Shown here: positions 43,512-52,131 of the stretch, one piece after another | Layout: every line of letters starts with the position of its first letter | How positions within the stretch are numbered: position 1 is the first letter of the stretch | Source: an uncultured Salinisphaerales bacterium | GTDB taxonomy: Bacteria; Pseudomonadota; Gammaproteobacteria; Nevskiales; CAJXLF01 | Direction: 5' to 3' | NCBI GenBank assembly: GCA_913055805.1 | Contig: CAJXLF010000001.1 | Coordinates: 396,761 to 460,760, forward strand | DNA: 64,000 nucleotides | Program-made: the position numbers and the translations under genes | Notes under the pieces: generated by a model | The model's input: the letters and a program-made list of their open reading frames with translations, nothing else | Database searches by the model: none | Told to the model about the DNA's origin: nothing

Positions 43512-44690
43512 ATGACCTACGCACCACAAATCAAAATCCCCGCCACCTACATGCGTGGTGGCACTTCCAAGGGCGTGTTCTTCAAGCTCACCGACCTGCC
43601 GGATGTGGCGCAGGTGCCGGGCGAGGCGCGCGACAAGTTACTGCTGCGGGTCATCGGCAGTCCCGATCCTTACGGCAAGCAGACCGACGGTATGGGCGGC
43701 GCCACTTCCAGCACCTCCAAGACCGTGATCCTGGCGAAAAGCGAACAACCCAATCACGACGTCGATTATCTGTTCGGCCAGGTCTCCATCGACAAGGCCT
43801 TCGTGGACTGGAGCGGCAACTGCGGCAATCTGACGGCGGCGGTGGGTTCCTTCGCCATCAGCAACGGCCTGGTTGATGCCGGCCGCATTCCTGAAAACGG
43901 TGTCTGCACGGTGCGTATCTGGCAGAAGAATATCGGCAAGACCATTGTCGCGCATGTGCCCATTACCAATGGCGAAGTGCAGGAAACCGGCGACTTCGAA
44001 CTGGACGGTGTGACCTTCCCGGCCGCCGAGGTGCAGATCGAATTCATGGATCCGGCTGACGGCGAGGGCTCCATGTTCCCGACCGGCAACCTGGTCGATG
44101 AACTGGATGTGCCGGGCGTCGGTACGCTCAGGGCCACCATGATCAATGCCGGCATTCCGACCGTGTTCATCAATGCCGCAGACATCGGTTACACCGGCAC
44201 CGAGTTGCAGGACGATATCAACAGTGATCCGGTTGCCCTGGCGCGCTTTGAAACCATTCGTGCTCATGGCGCCATGAAGATGGGGCTGATCAAGCAACTG
44301 GATGAGGCGGCGGCACGTCAGCACACGCCCAAGGTGGCCATTGTCGCGGGTCCGGCCGGTTACACCGCGTCCAGTGGCAAGCTGATAGATGCGGGCGATA
44401 TCGACCTGAACGTACGCGCCATGTCCATGGGCAAATTACATCACGCCATGATGGGTACGGCCGCGGTAGCGATCGGTACAGCTGCCGCTATTCCCGGCAC
44501 GCTGGTCAACCTGGCTGCCGGCGGTGGCGAGCGGAAGGCTGTAACCTTCGGTCACCCCTCCGGCACCTTGCGCGTGGGCGCGGAAGCAAAAGAGACAAAC
44601 GGCGAGTGGACAGCCACCAAGGCCATCATGAGCCGCAGCGCCCGCGTATTGATGGAAGGCTGGGTACGCATTCCCGGAGATGCTTTCTAG
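43512..44690 (+). CDS. prpF: 2-methylaconitate cis-trans isomerase
   Basis: A 392-residue PrpF protein with the diaminopimelate-epimerase-like fold. Matches include YMRGGTSKGVFFKLTDLP at the start, DPYGKQTDGMGGATSSTSKTVIL, DWSGNCGNLTAAVGSFAI and the final TFGHPSGTLRVGAEA. PrpF isomerises the 2-methylaconitate made by AcnD so that aconitase can finish the conversion to 2-methylisocitrate. The ribosome site is GGAAAGTT just before ATG 43512. The gene follows acnD across a repeat-rich gap of 177 bp. Confidence 0.95.
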   Translation: MTYAPQIKIPATYMRGGTSKGVFFKLTDLPDVAQVPGEARDKLLLRVIGSPDPYGKQTDGMGGATSSTSKTVILAKSEQPNHDVDYLFGQVSIDKAFVDWSGNCGNLTAAVGSFAISNGLVDAGRIPENGVCTVRIWQKNIGKTIVAHVPITNGEVQETGDFELDGVTFPAAEVQIEFMDPADGEGSMFPTGNLVDELDVPGVGTLRATMINAGIPTVFINAADIGYTGTELQDDINSDPVALARFETIRAHGAMKMGLIKQLDEAAARQHTPKVAIVAGPAGYTASSGKLIDAGDIDLNVRAMSMGKLHHAMMGTAAVAIGTAAAIPGTLVNLAAGGGERKAVTFGHPSGTLRVGAEAKETNGEWTATKAIMSRSARVLMEGWVRIPGDAF

Positions 44691-44810
44691 ACGGATTCTG
44701 TCAAAACCCCGGCACAGGGACTGCGGGGAATGGAAGATTACCCGCACTGCTGCACGGCACAATACGGTGGCGTATGCTGAAGTTATCCATTTGTCGGGAC
44801 TTTTAGAAAA

Positions 44811-45545
44811 ATGTCTGAAAAACGAGTTACTTACGAACTTAAGGATGGCATTGCCACCATTACCATGGACGACGGCAAGCGCAATGCGCTGTCGCCCGAG
44901 ATGTTCAAGGAAATCTACGCGGCTTTCGACCAGGCGGAGAAAGACGAAGCCTTCGTGATCCTCACCGGCCGCGAAGAAGTCTTTTCCGCCGGCTTTGATC
45001 TCAAGGTGATGAAATCCGGGGGCGCCCGTACCATTGCCATGCTCAAGGCGGGTTATAGCCTCACTGCCCGTATTCTGGAATATCCCTATCCGGTAATCAT
45101 GGCCTGCAACGGTCATGTACTGGCCATGGGGGTTTTCATGCTCCTCTCCGGCGATTACAACATTGGCGCCCGTGGGGACTTTAAGATCTCCGCCAACGAG
45201 GTGGCGATCGGCCTGCCGTTACCACGTGTGGCTGAGGCCATGCTGCGTCATCGGCTGAATCCGGCCGACTTCCAGCGTGCGGGCATTCTGGCTGAGTACT
45301 TCCCGGTGGAGGCGGCCCATCGCGCCGGTTTCTTCGATGAAGTTGTGGACGCTTCCGAGCTGCAGGCGCGTGCTCTGCAGAAGGCGCAACAGTTCAAGGA
45401 AGAACTGGACATGACCGCGCATCGCATTACCAAGCGGCGCGTACGCAAGGACATCATCCGCCACATCCGGCGTTCCGTGCCTCTGGACCTGCGTGATGCC
45501 TTGCTGCTGGGCGTAAAGGGCGCCATGAAGAAAAAAGGTGGATAG
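44811..45545 (+). CDS. crotonase family protein (enoyl-CoA hydratase/isomerase)
   Basis: A 244-residue crotonase-fold protein. The oxyanion-hole segments are FSAGFDLKVM (about residues 63-72) and CNGHVLAMGVFMLL (about 102-115). ISANEVAIGLPLP has a Glu near the first catalytic position of enoyl-CoA hydratases, while the second Glu is not obvious, so an isomerase or other crotonase reaction is possible. The tail is very basic (RITKRRVRKDIIRHIRR). It lies between prpF and the wax ester synthase in the same direction; a role in lipid turnover is inferred. Confidence 0.85.
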   Translation: MSEKRVTYELKDGIATITMDDGKRNALSPEMFKEIYAAFDQAEKDEAFVILTGREEVFSAGFDLKVMKSGGARTIAMLKAGYSLTARILEYPYPVIMACNGHVLAMGVFMLLSGDYNIGARGDFKISANEVAIGLPLPRVAEAMLRHRLNPADFQRAGILAEYFPVEAAHRAGFFDEVVDASELQARALQKAQQFKEELDMTAHRITKRRVRKDIIRHIRRSVPLDLRDALLLGVKGAMKKKGG

Positions 45546-45593
45546 CTGCTAAGATGTAAAGATACTTCTTAGACAAGATTCAGGGTGGGGAGA

Positions 45594-47030
45594 ATGAAGA
45601 CCAGACCTTTGAGCCCGATGGATGCGTCCTGGCTGTACGTGGAGTCCCACGAAACGCCGATGCACGTGGCCAGCCTGATGTATTACAGCCTGCCGGACAA
45701 TGCGCCTGCTGATTACCTGCAGCAGGTGATTGCCGATCTGAAGAAAACCACCGAGTTCTATCCACCCTGGAATCTGAAGCTGCGTACGCCACGCCTGAAG
45801 ACCCTGGCGCATGCCTGGGTGGAAGACAACGACCTGGACATCGACTACCACCTGCGGCATTCGGCTCTGCCCAAGCCGGGCGGTGAGCGCGAACTGGGCG
45901 TGCTGGTATCGCGCCTGCACAGCCACCCGCTGGATTTCCGCCGCCCGCCATGGGAATGCCACATCATCGAAGGGTTGGAAGGCAACCGCTTCGCCATGTA
46001 CATCAAGATGCATCATTCCCTGATCGACGGCGTCAGCGGTGTGCGTATGCTGCAGCGAACGCTGTCTGCCACGGCGGACGAGCAGACCCCGGCTTTCTGG
46101 TCAGTGAAGCCGGGCAAGCCCTCTGCCTCGTCGCCGGTGGCCTCCACCGCCAGTGCCGTGAACGGCGCAATGGGCGCGTTGAAGGGTCAGATCAATTCCG
46201 TACCCAAGCTGTTCAAGGCCATCGGCGAAGTGGTGAAGGCAGGGCGCGATCGTAACGACCCCATGACGGTGCCGTTCGAGGCGCCCAAGTCGGTACTGAA
46301 CGGCCGGATTACAGGGCAGCGCCGCTTCGCCACTCAGCAGTATTCCGTGCAGCAACTCAAGGACCTGGCCAAGGCGGCAGACTGCACCTTGAACGACATC
46401 GTGCTCTGGCTTTGCGGTACTTCGCTGCGCCGCTTCCTGAAAGAAAACAATACCCTTCCGGCCAGGACGCTGACGGCCGGTATTCCGGTGTCGGTGCGTC
46501 CGGCGGATGATCAGGGCACAGGCAATGCCATCAGTTTCATCATGTCCACGCTGGGTACGGACGTGGCCGATCCGCTCAAGCGGCTTGAGGCCATAAAGGC
46601 AGCAACACAGCGTGCCAAGGAACATCTGCAGTCCCTGCCGGCCAGCGCCATTACCAATTACACCATGCTGATCATGGCGCCTTACATCCTGTCACTGGTG
46701 ACCGGTCTGGCCGGGCGTACGCGGCCAGTGTTCAACGTCACCATTTCCAACGTGCCGGGGCCGCGTGAGTACATGTATTTCCGCGGTTGCCGAATGGAAG
46801 CGACCTACCCGGTATCGTTGGCCACCCACGGCCAGGCTTTGAACATCACCTGCCAGAGCTATGCCGACACCCTCAATTTCGGCTTCACCGGCTGCCGCGA
46901 CACCCTGCCTAGCATGCAACGCATGGCGGTATACATGGGTGAGGCGTTGCAGGAACTGGAAAAACTCCTGCTCAAGAACAGACGCCGCAAGGTGGCGTCC
47001 ACCCGCCGGGCAAAAGCGGCAACGGCCTAG
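45594..47030 (+). CDS. wax ester synthase / acyl-CoA:diacylglycerol acyltransferase
   Basis: A 478-residue WS/DGAT enzyme that esterifies acyl-CoA to long alcohols or diacylglycerol, forming storage wax or triacylglycerol at the cytoplasmic membrane. The catalytic motif HHSLIDG is at residues 140-146, preceded by MDASWLYVE and PLDFRRPPWE, and followed by LNDIVLWLCGTSLRRFL (the Asn-Asp motif) and NVPGPREYMY. I start it at ATG 45594; GTG 45585 is an alternative. Storage lipid synthesis is typical of hydrocarbon-degrading marine gammaproteobacteria. Confidence 0.93.
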   Translation: MKTRPLSPMDASWLYVESHETPMHVASLMYYSLPDNAPADYLQQVIADLKKTTEFYPPWNLKLRTPRLKTLAHAWVEDNDLDIDYHLRHSALPKPGGERELGVLVSRLHSHPLDFRRPPWECHIIEGLEGNRFAMYIKMHHSLIDGVSGVRMLQRTLSATADEQTPAFWSVKPGKPSASSPVASTASAVNGAMGALKGQINSVPKLFKAIGEVVKAGRDRNDPMTVPFEAPKSVLNGRITGQRRFATQQYSVQQLKDLAKAADCTLNDIVLWLCGTSLRRFLKENNTLPARTLTAGIPVSVRPADDQGTGNAISFIMSTLGTDVADPLKRLEAIKAATQRAKEHLQSLPASAITNYTMLIMAPYILSLVTGLAGRTRPVFNVTISNVPGPREYMYFRGCRMEATYPVSLATHGQALNITCQSYADTLNFGFTGCRDTLPSMQRMAVYMGEALQELEKLLLKNRRRKVASTRRAKAATA

Positions 47031-47038
47031 GGCACGTC

Positions 47039-47153
47039 ATTCCGGAAACGGCGAAGCCATTATCCGGAATCCGGTTGCCCGGATAGCAATCACGTCCGGG
47101 GAGTCCACTCCACACTTATGGATTCCGGATAACTGTTTCACGGTTTCCGGAAT
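47039..47153. repeat. two TTCCGGAA-type units in inverted orientation
   Basis: 47039-47070 starts ATTCCGGAAAC and ends TTATCCGGAAT; 47122-47153 is the inverted version with a changed centre. Together they form a paired palindromic element filling the gap after the wax ester synthase. A third unit lies at 26221-26250. Confidence 0.75.
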
Positions 47154-47173
47154 CACGAAGGTAGGGAGCTTCG

Positions 47174-48436
47174 ATGGAAACGGTAAAGCAAAGCCTTTGG
47201 CGCCGGTTGAGCCTGGCGCTGTACAAGCGCCTCGACCTCATCGGTGACCAGCGTCTGCTTATTGGCGAGAACGGTCCGCCGGTACGCAATGCACCGGCGC
47301 CGTTGCCGGCGCTGCTGCGATTCGTTCGCTCCAGACTGAAGAGCAAAAGCAAAACGCCCTCCGGGTCCACGGTGCAGGCCTTTCGCCAGCGCGTAAATCA
47401 GGCCGTGAGTCAGATGGGTGACGCGGTCAAGGCCTGCAATTGGGTCGAGGTGCCGGCCGGGCTCGCCCAATGGCAGACAACCGGTATTCATATGCCGGCA
47501 GGCAGCGAGCTGACCCTGCTCGCACAAGGCATGCTCTATATTTCCAAACCGCTGGATGTGGGCATCGGACCCAGTGTCGGGCTCTGGTATCGCATAGGCC
47601 AAGGCGCCATTAACAAGCTGCCGCGTGATGCCACCGTGATACGGGCCGATGAGGCCGGTGAACTGGAGTTCATGGCAGCGCTGCCGGGCGAGTTCAGTGA
47701 TCCCGCCGGCAGCTTCGAGACCTCGGTGCCGCGCAAGCCCATGAGTGGTGAATACACCGTGGCGGTAATCGCCTGGCAGCTATCCACAGCGCATGGCTTG
47801 AGTATCGCTTCGCGTCAGGATCAGGCTCTGTTCCAGCCCGTTATGCAGGCCTATGAGGCGCCGGTCAAACCGCCGCAAGGCTGGCGCTATCTGTGGCGCA
47901 TAGGCGAGGGGGAAGTCTTCCGTACCTGCGAGCACGACGACGGTAACGCCCTGTGCTGTCACACCCACGGTGACGTCGGCATCCTGCAATACCCGCTGGA
48001 CCACGCCTTCAGCGCAGACCTGACCCTGCGCTGGTCATGGTTGATGGAGCAGCTGCCTTCTGCCTTGCCGGAACACATCCAGCCGACGCATGACTACATG
48101 TCGATTGCCGTGGAGTTCGACAATGGCCTGGACCTCACTTACTTCTGGAGCGCTGAACTGCCGGTAGACACCATCTTCCAGTGTCCGCTGCCCTGGTGGG
48201 ATCAGCGCGAAACACACTGGGTGCTGCGCAGTGGGCGCCAAGGGCTGGGTGAGTGGCAGTCGGAAGAACGCAATCTCTACGCCGATTATCAACGCGCCAT
48301 CAGCGGGCCGTTGCCCGAGCGCGTGGTGGCTGTGTGGTTGATTGCCAACTCTGCCTTCCAGCGCGGGCAGGGTGACTGCCGTTACCGGAGCATTTCCGTC
48401 AGCAGTAATGGCTCAACGACGATGGTTCAGGGCTAG
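47174..48436 (+). CDS. protein of unknown function with DUF3047-like C-terminal domain
   Basis: A 420-residue protein, ATG 47174 behind AAGGTAGGGAG. Residues about 85-240 form a beta-rich segment (WQTTGIHMPAGSELTLLAQG, VGLWYRIGQGAINKLP) that resembles the galactose-binding PA-IL/LecA-type fold. The remainder (LTLRWSWLMEQLPSALP, YMSIAVEFDNGLDLTYFWS, WVLRSGRQGLGEWQSEERNLYADYQ) fits DUF3047, a domain of unknown function. No signal peptide is seen. It stands directly after the wax ester synthase, so a part in lipid body or wax metabolism is possible but unsupported otherwise. Confidence 0.7.
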   Translation: METVKQSLWRRLSLALYKRLDLIGDQRLLIGENGPPVRNAPAPLPALLRFVRSRLKSKSKTPSGSTVQAFRQRVNQAVSQMGDAVKACNWVEVPAGLAQWQTTGIHMPAGSELTLLAQGMLYISKPLDVGIGPSVGLWYRIGQGAINKLPRDATVIRADEAGELEFMAALPGEFSDPAGSFETSVPRKPMSGEYTVAVIAWQLSTAHGLSIASRQDQALFQPVMQAYEAPVKPPQGWRYLWRIGEGEVFRTCEHDDGNALCCHTHGDVGILQYPLDHAFSADLTLRWSWLMEQLPSALPEHIQPTHDYMSIAVEFDNGLDLTYFWSAELPVDTIFQCPLPWWDQRETHWVLRSGRQGLGEWQSEERNLYADYQRAISGPLPERVVAVWLIANSAFQRGQGDCRYRSISVSSNGSTTMVQG

Positions 48437-48440
48437 CAAA

Positions 48441-48510
48441 TATCCCCCTCTCCTCCGATGGACTCAGCGATATTCCCCCTCCCTTGAGGGGAGGGGGTTA
48501 GGGGGAGGGT
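48441..48510. repeat. CCCTCCC palindrome overlapping the end of the M14 gene
   Basis: CCCCCTCCC (48475-48483) and GGGAGGGGG (48489-48497) form a 9-bp stem, related to the repeats at 43349-43500. The element runs into the minus-strand peptidase gene and supplies its stop codon and SPSPSP tail. Confidence 0.65.
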
Positions 48511-49547
48511 GAAGGCGAAACCGAAGCCAGCGTCGACCAGTATTCGCGCCCGATCATTGCCAGCTCATCCCGCTCATCCTGATGCGGCAACCAGGAACGG
48601 AACGACGCCACCGCCCGCAGCAGAAAATCAAACCACAATAAATGCTGGCGCAGGATGCGCCGCCGCCGATGCGGCGCCAGCGGATTGAACATGCCGGCCG
48701 GCTGCAACAACTGCAGCGGATTCTTGCGTACCCATAGCCAGGAGCCCATTTCCAGGGTCAGCGGCAGGAACAGCCGTTCACGCTGTTGCAGATGCTCGTC
48801 GTAGAGATAATCCCAGAGATCGCCATGCGTGGTGTAGTTCGCCGACTGTGGTTCGATGCGATAGGAGATGTGATGCGGGTAGGTGGTGCGAAACAGCGAA
48901 CGCAGGGCGAATATCTCGGCCAGATGCGGAATCGGCCGGGTGGTGCGGGCATAGGGGAACCAGATGCGGTTCCAGGAGCCGAAGCCGGAATGACAATCCA
49001 CCGCCAGGCTGAAGGGTTGCGTGTGCATGCGTTCACGCACCACCCGGCACAGTGCCTGCGCCTCCGGCGCCATTTCGCCGCGTTTGCCACGGTACCAGGA
49101 CAGGTGCCGGCTGATGCGCTGGCCACCGAGCAGCCAGTGTGCCGAGTCGGCATCAACGGGTGCGTTACGCATCAGGTCGATGCCGTCCAGCGTGCTGCGC
49201 CGGTTGGCCGACATGCCACCCGGATTCACCAGCGGCATGCACACCACGCGGCAGCGCTCCAGCAGGTTTTGCGCCTGCTCGTCCCAACGCAGCTGCTCCA
49301 GCAGGCTGTGCAGCCAGGCCAGCACCACCTTGGTGCCGATGCGTTCGTTGCCATGCACGCCGCCGAACACGCCCAGAACGGGGGCATCGGGCGCGGTAGA
49401 ACCCATCTCCAGCACGTAGATCGGCAGGCGCCGGTGCGGCAGCCGCACATGACCGGCCATCTCCACACGCAAACGCGCCTCGTGCCGATAAATCAGGCGT
49501 TCGAGTTCGTCGAGTTCGGGCAGGGTGGTTCTGACAGTGGCCGCCAT
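48498..49547 (-). CDS. M14-like zinc carboxypeptidase family protein
   Basis: A 349-residue cytoplasmic metallo-hydrolase. Zinc ligands His65 and Glu68 are in GGVHGNERIG, a third His is in VDCHSGFGSWN and the catalytic Glu is in TLEMGSW. These are the M14 carboxypeptidase / succinylglutamate desuccinylase hallmarks. The last residues, SVSPSPSP, are encoded by an intergenic repeat that has run into the gene, so the original C-terminus may have been different. It follows the NamZ-like gene at a 70-bp distance; cell-wall peptide processing is possible but not shown. Confidence 0.85.
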   Translation of the reverse strand: MAATVRTTLPELDELERLIYRHEARLRVEMAGHVRLPHRRLPIYVLEMGSTAPDAPVLGVFGGVHGNERIGTKVVLAWLHSLLEQLRWDEQAQNLLERCRVVCMPLVNPGGMSANRRSTLDGIDLMRNAPVDADSAHWLLGGQRISRHLSWYRGKRGEMAPEAQALCRVVRERMHTQPFSLAVDCHSGFGSWNRIWFPYARTTRPIPHLAEIFALRSLFRTTYPHHISYRIEPQSANYTTHGDLWDYLYDEHLQQRERLFLPLTLEMGSWLWVRKNPLQLLQPAGMFNPLAPHRRRRILRQHLLWFDFLLRAVASFRSWLPHQDERDELAMIGREYWSTLASVSPSPSP

Positions 49548-49617
49548 CGATTCATCTGCATGCTGAGAAAGTCATCAGGTACACCCTACATCGGGTGCAT
49601 TACAGAATGGCTGCAGG

Positions 49618-50829
49618 TCAATACAGAAGAAGCGGGGCGCATTCCTCCCGCCACTGCGCTTCGTCGGCTTTGGCCAGCATGTCCAGATCACGCGGCTCGG
49701 CTTCGGCATCTTCCACCCATTGCCTGAGCAATTCGCTGCCGTTGATGAGGTCGATGGCCAGGCGATCGTATTCGTATTCGTAGGCGAAATCGCGCCACAG
49801 TTCAAAGCCGGGATGGGTCTGGCGGATGGCCTTGAAGGCCAGGGCCATGAGGCGCCAGGGGCGGAAGCTGCCGTGGTCATAGGCGCCGTCATCGACGTGA
49901 ATCTGGATGCCGGCGTTGAGTTCGCCACAGTGCTTGTGGAAGGTGGGTTCGAACCAGCAGGCGCGCAGCCGGCAGCCGCCGAGCCATTCGGGTGCGAGTT
50001 CGTGCATCTTGGCGAGAATCTTGTCGACCTGCAGGCCGGGGGCGCCGAACAATTCCAGTGGCCGGGTGGTGCCGCGGCCTTCGGACAGGGTGGTGCCTTC
50101 CAGCATCACGGTGCCGGCATAGGCGCGGGCCATGGACAGGTTGGGCGCATTGGGGCTGGGGTTGATCCAGCAACGCTCGCCCAGCGGCCAGCCGTAGCCC
50201 GGAGCAGCGTCTGCTTGCCAGCCTTCCATTTCTATGACCTTGCATTCCACATCGAGGTCGAGATGCCGGATAAACCAGCGCGCCATTTCCCCCATGGTCA
50301 GCCCGTGACGCATGGGCATGGGGCCGGCGCCGACGAAGCTTTCCCATCCGGGTCTTAATAATGTGCCCTCAATCGGGCGGCCGGCCGGATTTGGGCGGTC
50401 CAGTATCCAGATTTCCTTTTTATGTCTGGCGGCTTCTTCCAGTACATATAAAAGGGTGGTGATGAAGGTGTAGATACGGCAGCCCAGGTCCTGCAGGTCC
50501 ACCAGCAACACGTCGAAGTGATTCATCATCTCCGGTGTGGGCCGGCGCACTTCGCCATAGAGGCTGAAGACCGGAATGCCATGCACGGAATCGTATTCAT
50601 CCGGCGACTCGACCATGTTGTCCTGCTTGTCGCCGCGCAGGCCGTGTTGCGGGCCGAAGGCGGCGGAGAGCCGGATTTCCTCACAGTCGGCCAGCGCGTC
50701 CATGCTGTGAATCAGCCCGCGGGTGACCGAGGCCGGGTGGGCCAGCAGGGCCACGCGCTGGCCGCGCAGCGGTGCGCGCAGTACAGGTTCTTCCAGAAGA
50801 CGGTCGAGTCCGGTTTTCATGCCGGGCAT
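49618..50829 (-). CDS. DUF1343 / NamZ-like exo-beta-N-acetylmuramidase family protein
   Basis: A 403-residue DUF1343 protein. NamZ of Bacillus subtilis, in the same family, removes N-acetylmuramic acid from wall fragments. Shared segments are AALLAHPASVT-like RVALLAHPASVTRGL, AAFGPQHGLRGDKQDNM, VLLVDLQDLGCRIYTF, ILDRPNPAGRPIEGTLL and LSEGRGTTRPLELFGAP. No signal peptide is present, so it should act on cytoplasmic, recycled fragments. Two starts (50829 and 50820) are possible. It sits 1 bp after the DOMON-like gene. Confidence 0.88.
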   Translation of the reverse strand: MPGMKTGLDRLLEEPVLRAPLRGQRVALLAHPASVTRGLIHSMDALADCEEIRLSAAFGPQHGLRGDKQDNMVESPDEYDSVHGIPVFSLYGEVRRPTPEMMNHFDVLLVDLQDLGCRIYTFITTLLYVLEEAARHKKEIWILDRPNPAGRPIEGTLLRPGWESFVGAGPMPMRHGLTMGEMARWFIRHLDLDVECKVIEMEGWQADAAPGYGWPLGERCWINPSPNAPNLSMARAYAGTVMLEGTTLSEGRGTTRPLELFGAPGLQVDKILAKMHELAPEWLGGCRLRACWFEPTFHKHCGELNAGIQIHVDDGAYDHGSFRPWRLMALAFKAIRQTHPGFELWRDFAYEYEYDRLAIDLINGSELLRQWVEDAEAEPRDLDMLAKADEAQWREECAPLLLY

Positions 50830-50830
50830 G

Positions 50831-51346
50831 CTACTTCAGCTCCAGCGCGAAAGCATCGCTGTGATGGAAGTCTGGCTTGTCCGAGGGGTGCCTCAGTGCC
50901 CAGTAACTGATGTGGCCACTGATGTCTTCGATGACCGCAGATAGCCCCAGGCGCAAGGGGCGGGTGTCCGGGATCTGTACCGTGGTGCGCAGTTCCAGGT
51001 AATCAGCGTTTCGGTAGACGTTGATGAGCGGCGCGGAGAGGCCGTGATTGCTGGCCATGCCATCGCGGTAGCCCACGAAGTGGTAATGCGCCCAATCTCC
51101 TGAAGGGGAGAAGTTGTATTCCTCATAGGACGGACCGTCGCCCACCATGATGAACAATTCAAAGCAGGTATGTTTCCAGAGATCATCAAGGCGTTCGCCC
51201 GGCCCGGGCGCGGGAATGCGCAAGCTGGCGAGTTCCGCTTCAAGACGGTAGACGACCTGCAACTGTCCGCTTTCCTGGCTCAGCGCCAGATTGATGTCGC
51301 GCACATGCGGTGCGGGTGCAGCCGGGTGGGGCAGTAGCTGGGTCAC
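50831..51346 (-). CDS. DOMON-like domain protein
   Basis: A 171-residue single-domain protein of the DOMON-like type. The diagnostic run is LDDLWKHTCFELFI, then YEEYNFSPSGDWAHYHFVGYRDG, ending in HISYWALRHPSDKPDFHHSDAFALEL. Related DOMON domains bind haem or sugars; the function of this stand-alone bacterial form is not known to me. The start overlaps the aquaporin stop by 4 bp and its end nearly touches the NamZ-like gene, so the three are one operon. Confidence 0.85.
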   Translation of the reverse strand: MTQLLPHPAAPAPHVRDINLALSQESGQLQVVYRLEAELASLRIPAPGPGERLDDLWKHTCFELFIMVGDGPSYEEYNFSPSGDWAHYHFVGYRDGMASNHGLSAPLINVYRNADYLELRTTVQIPDTRPLRLGLSAVIEDISGHISYWALRHPSDKPDFHHSDAFALELK

Positions 51347-52005
51347 TCAGTAGGCTCGCAACAGGGTTCGTCGCAGGCCAGGCGGCAGCTGGGCACCGCC
51401 AGCGCAGTACCCACGAAGGGGGCGGTCAGATATATCCAGAGCGTTGTCCATTCGCCGCTGATCAGGGCCGGGCCGAGCGAGCGCGCCGGATTCATGGAAG
51501 CGCCGGATATGGGGCCGCCAAAAAGGGCGCAGAGGGCCACGGTGCCGCCGATGGCAACGCCGGCCATCAGACCTTTTTCCTTGGCGCCGGTAGCCACATT
51601 GAGGATCACAAACATCAGGAAGAAGCTGAGTACGACTTCCAGGATCCAGCTTTGCCATTCCGGGCCCGCCGGCAGGGTGGCGCCGTAGTTGGGGTGGCCG
51701 GGCAGCAGCAGCCACCACAGGGCGCTGGCGGCAACGGCGCCCAGGCACTGGCTACTCGCATAGGGCAGTACCGTGCCGGCGGGTAGGCGGCCGGACAACC
51801 AGAACGCCAGGGTGACGGCGGGGTTGAAGTGAGCGCCGGAAGTGTCGCCCACTGCATAGATCATGGCCATGACCACCAGGCCAAAGGTCATGGCGATGCC
51901 GATATGGCCGATGGCGCCGCTGGCGTCATTTACCACGATGGCGCCGCAACCGGCAAAAACCAGGGCGAAGCTGCCGATAAATTCTGCAATCAGAGGTCGC
52001 ATCAT
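51343..52005 (-). CDS. aquaporin / MIP family channel
   Basis: A 220-residue six-helix channel with the two NPA boxes: HFNPAVT (about residues 59-65) and SMNPARS (about 171-177). The residue pattern after the second box (NPARSLGPALISGEW) fits water-selective aquaporins of the AqpZ/plant-like group more than glycerol facilitators, which usually have NPARD. The C-terminus is cysteine-rich (CRLACDEPCCEPTE), which is unusual. It heads the minus-strand operon with the DOMON-like and NamZ-like genes. Confidence 0.92.
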   Translation of the reverse strand: MMRPLIAEFIGSFALVFAGCGAIVVNDASGAIGHIGIAMTFGLVVMAMIYAVGDTSGAHFNPAVTLAFWLSGRLPAGTVLPYASSQCLGAVAASALWWLLLPGHPNYGATLPAGPEWQSWILEVVLSFFLMFVILNVATGAKEKGLMAGVAIGGTVALCALFGGPISGASMNPARSLGPALISGEWTTLWIYLTAPFVGTALAVPSCRLACDEPCCEPTE

Positions 52006-52131
52006 GCGTGAATGATAACGGAACAGTATCTGGAGCAGGGCATTATTATTGCTTGCTGTTTAATGTGGCGTGCGGAATCGGGGCATCTGCTAAGATTCGC
52101 TCCCGCTGTTGAGGAAGTGACTGGGAATTTG

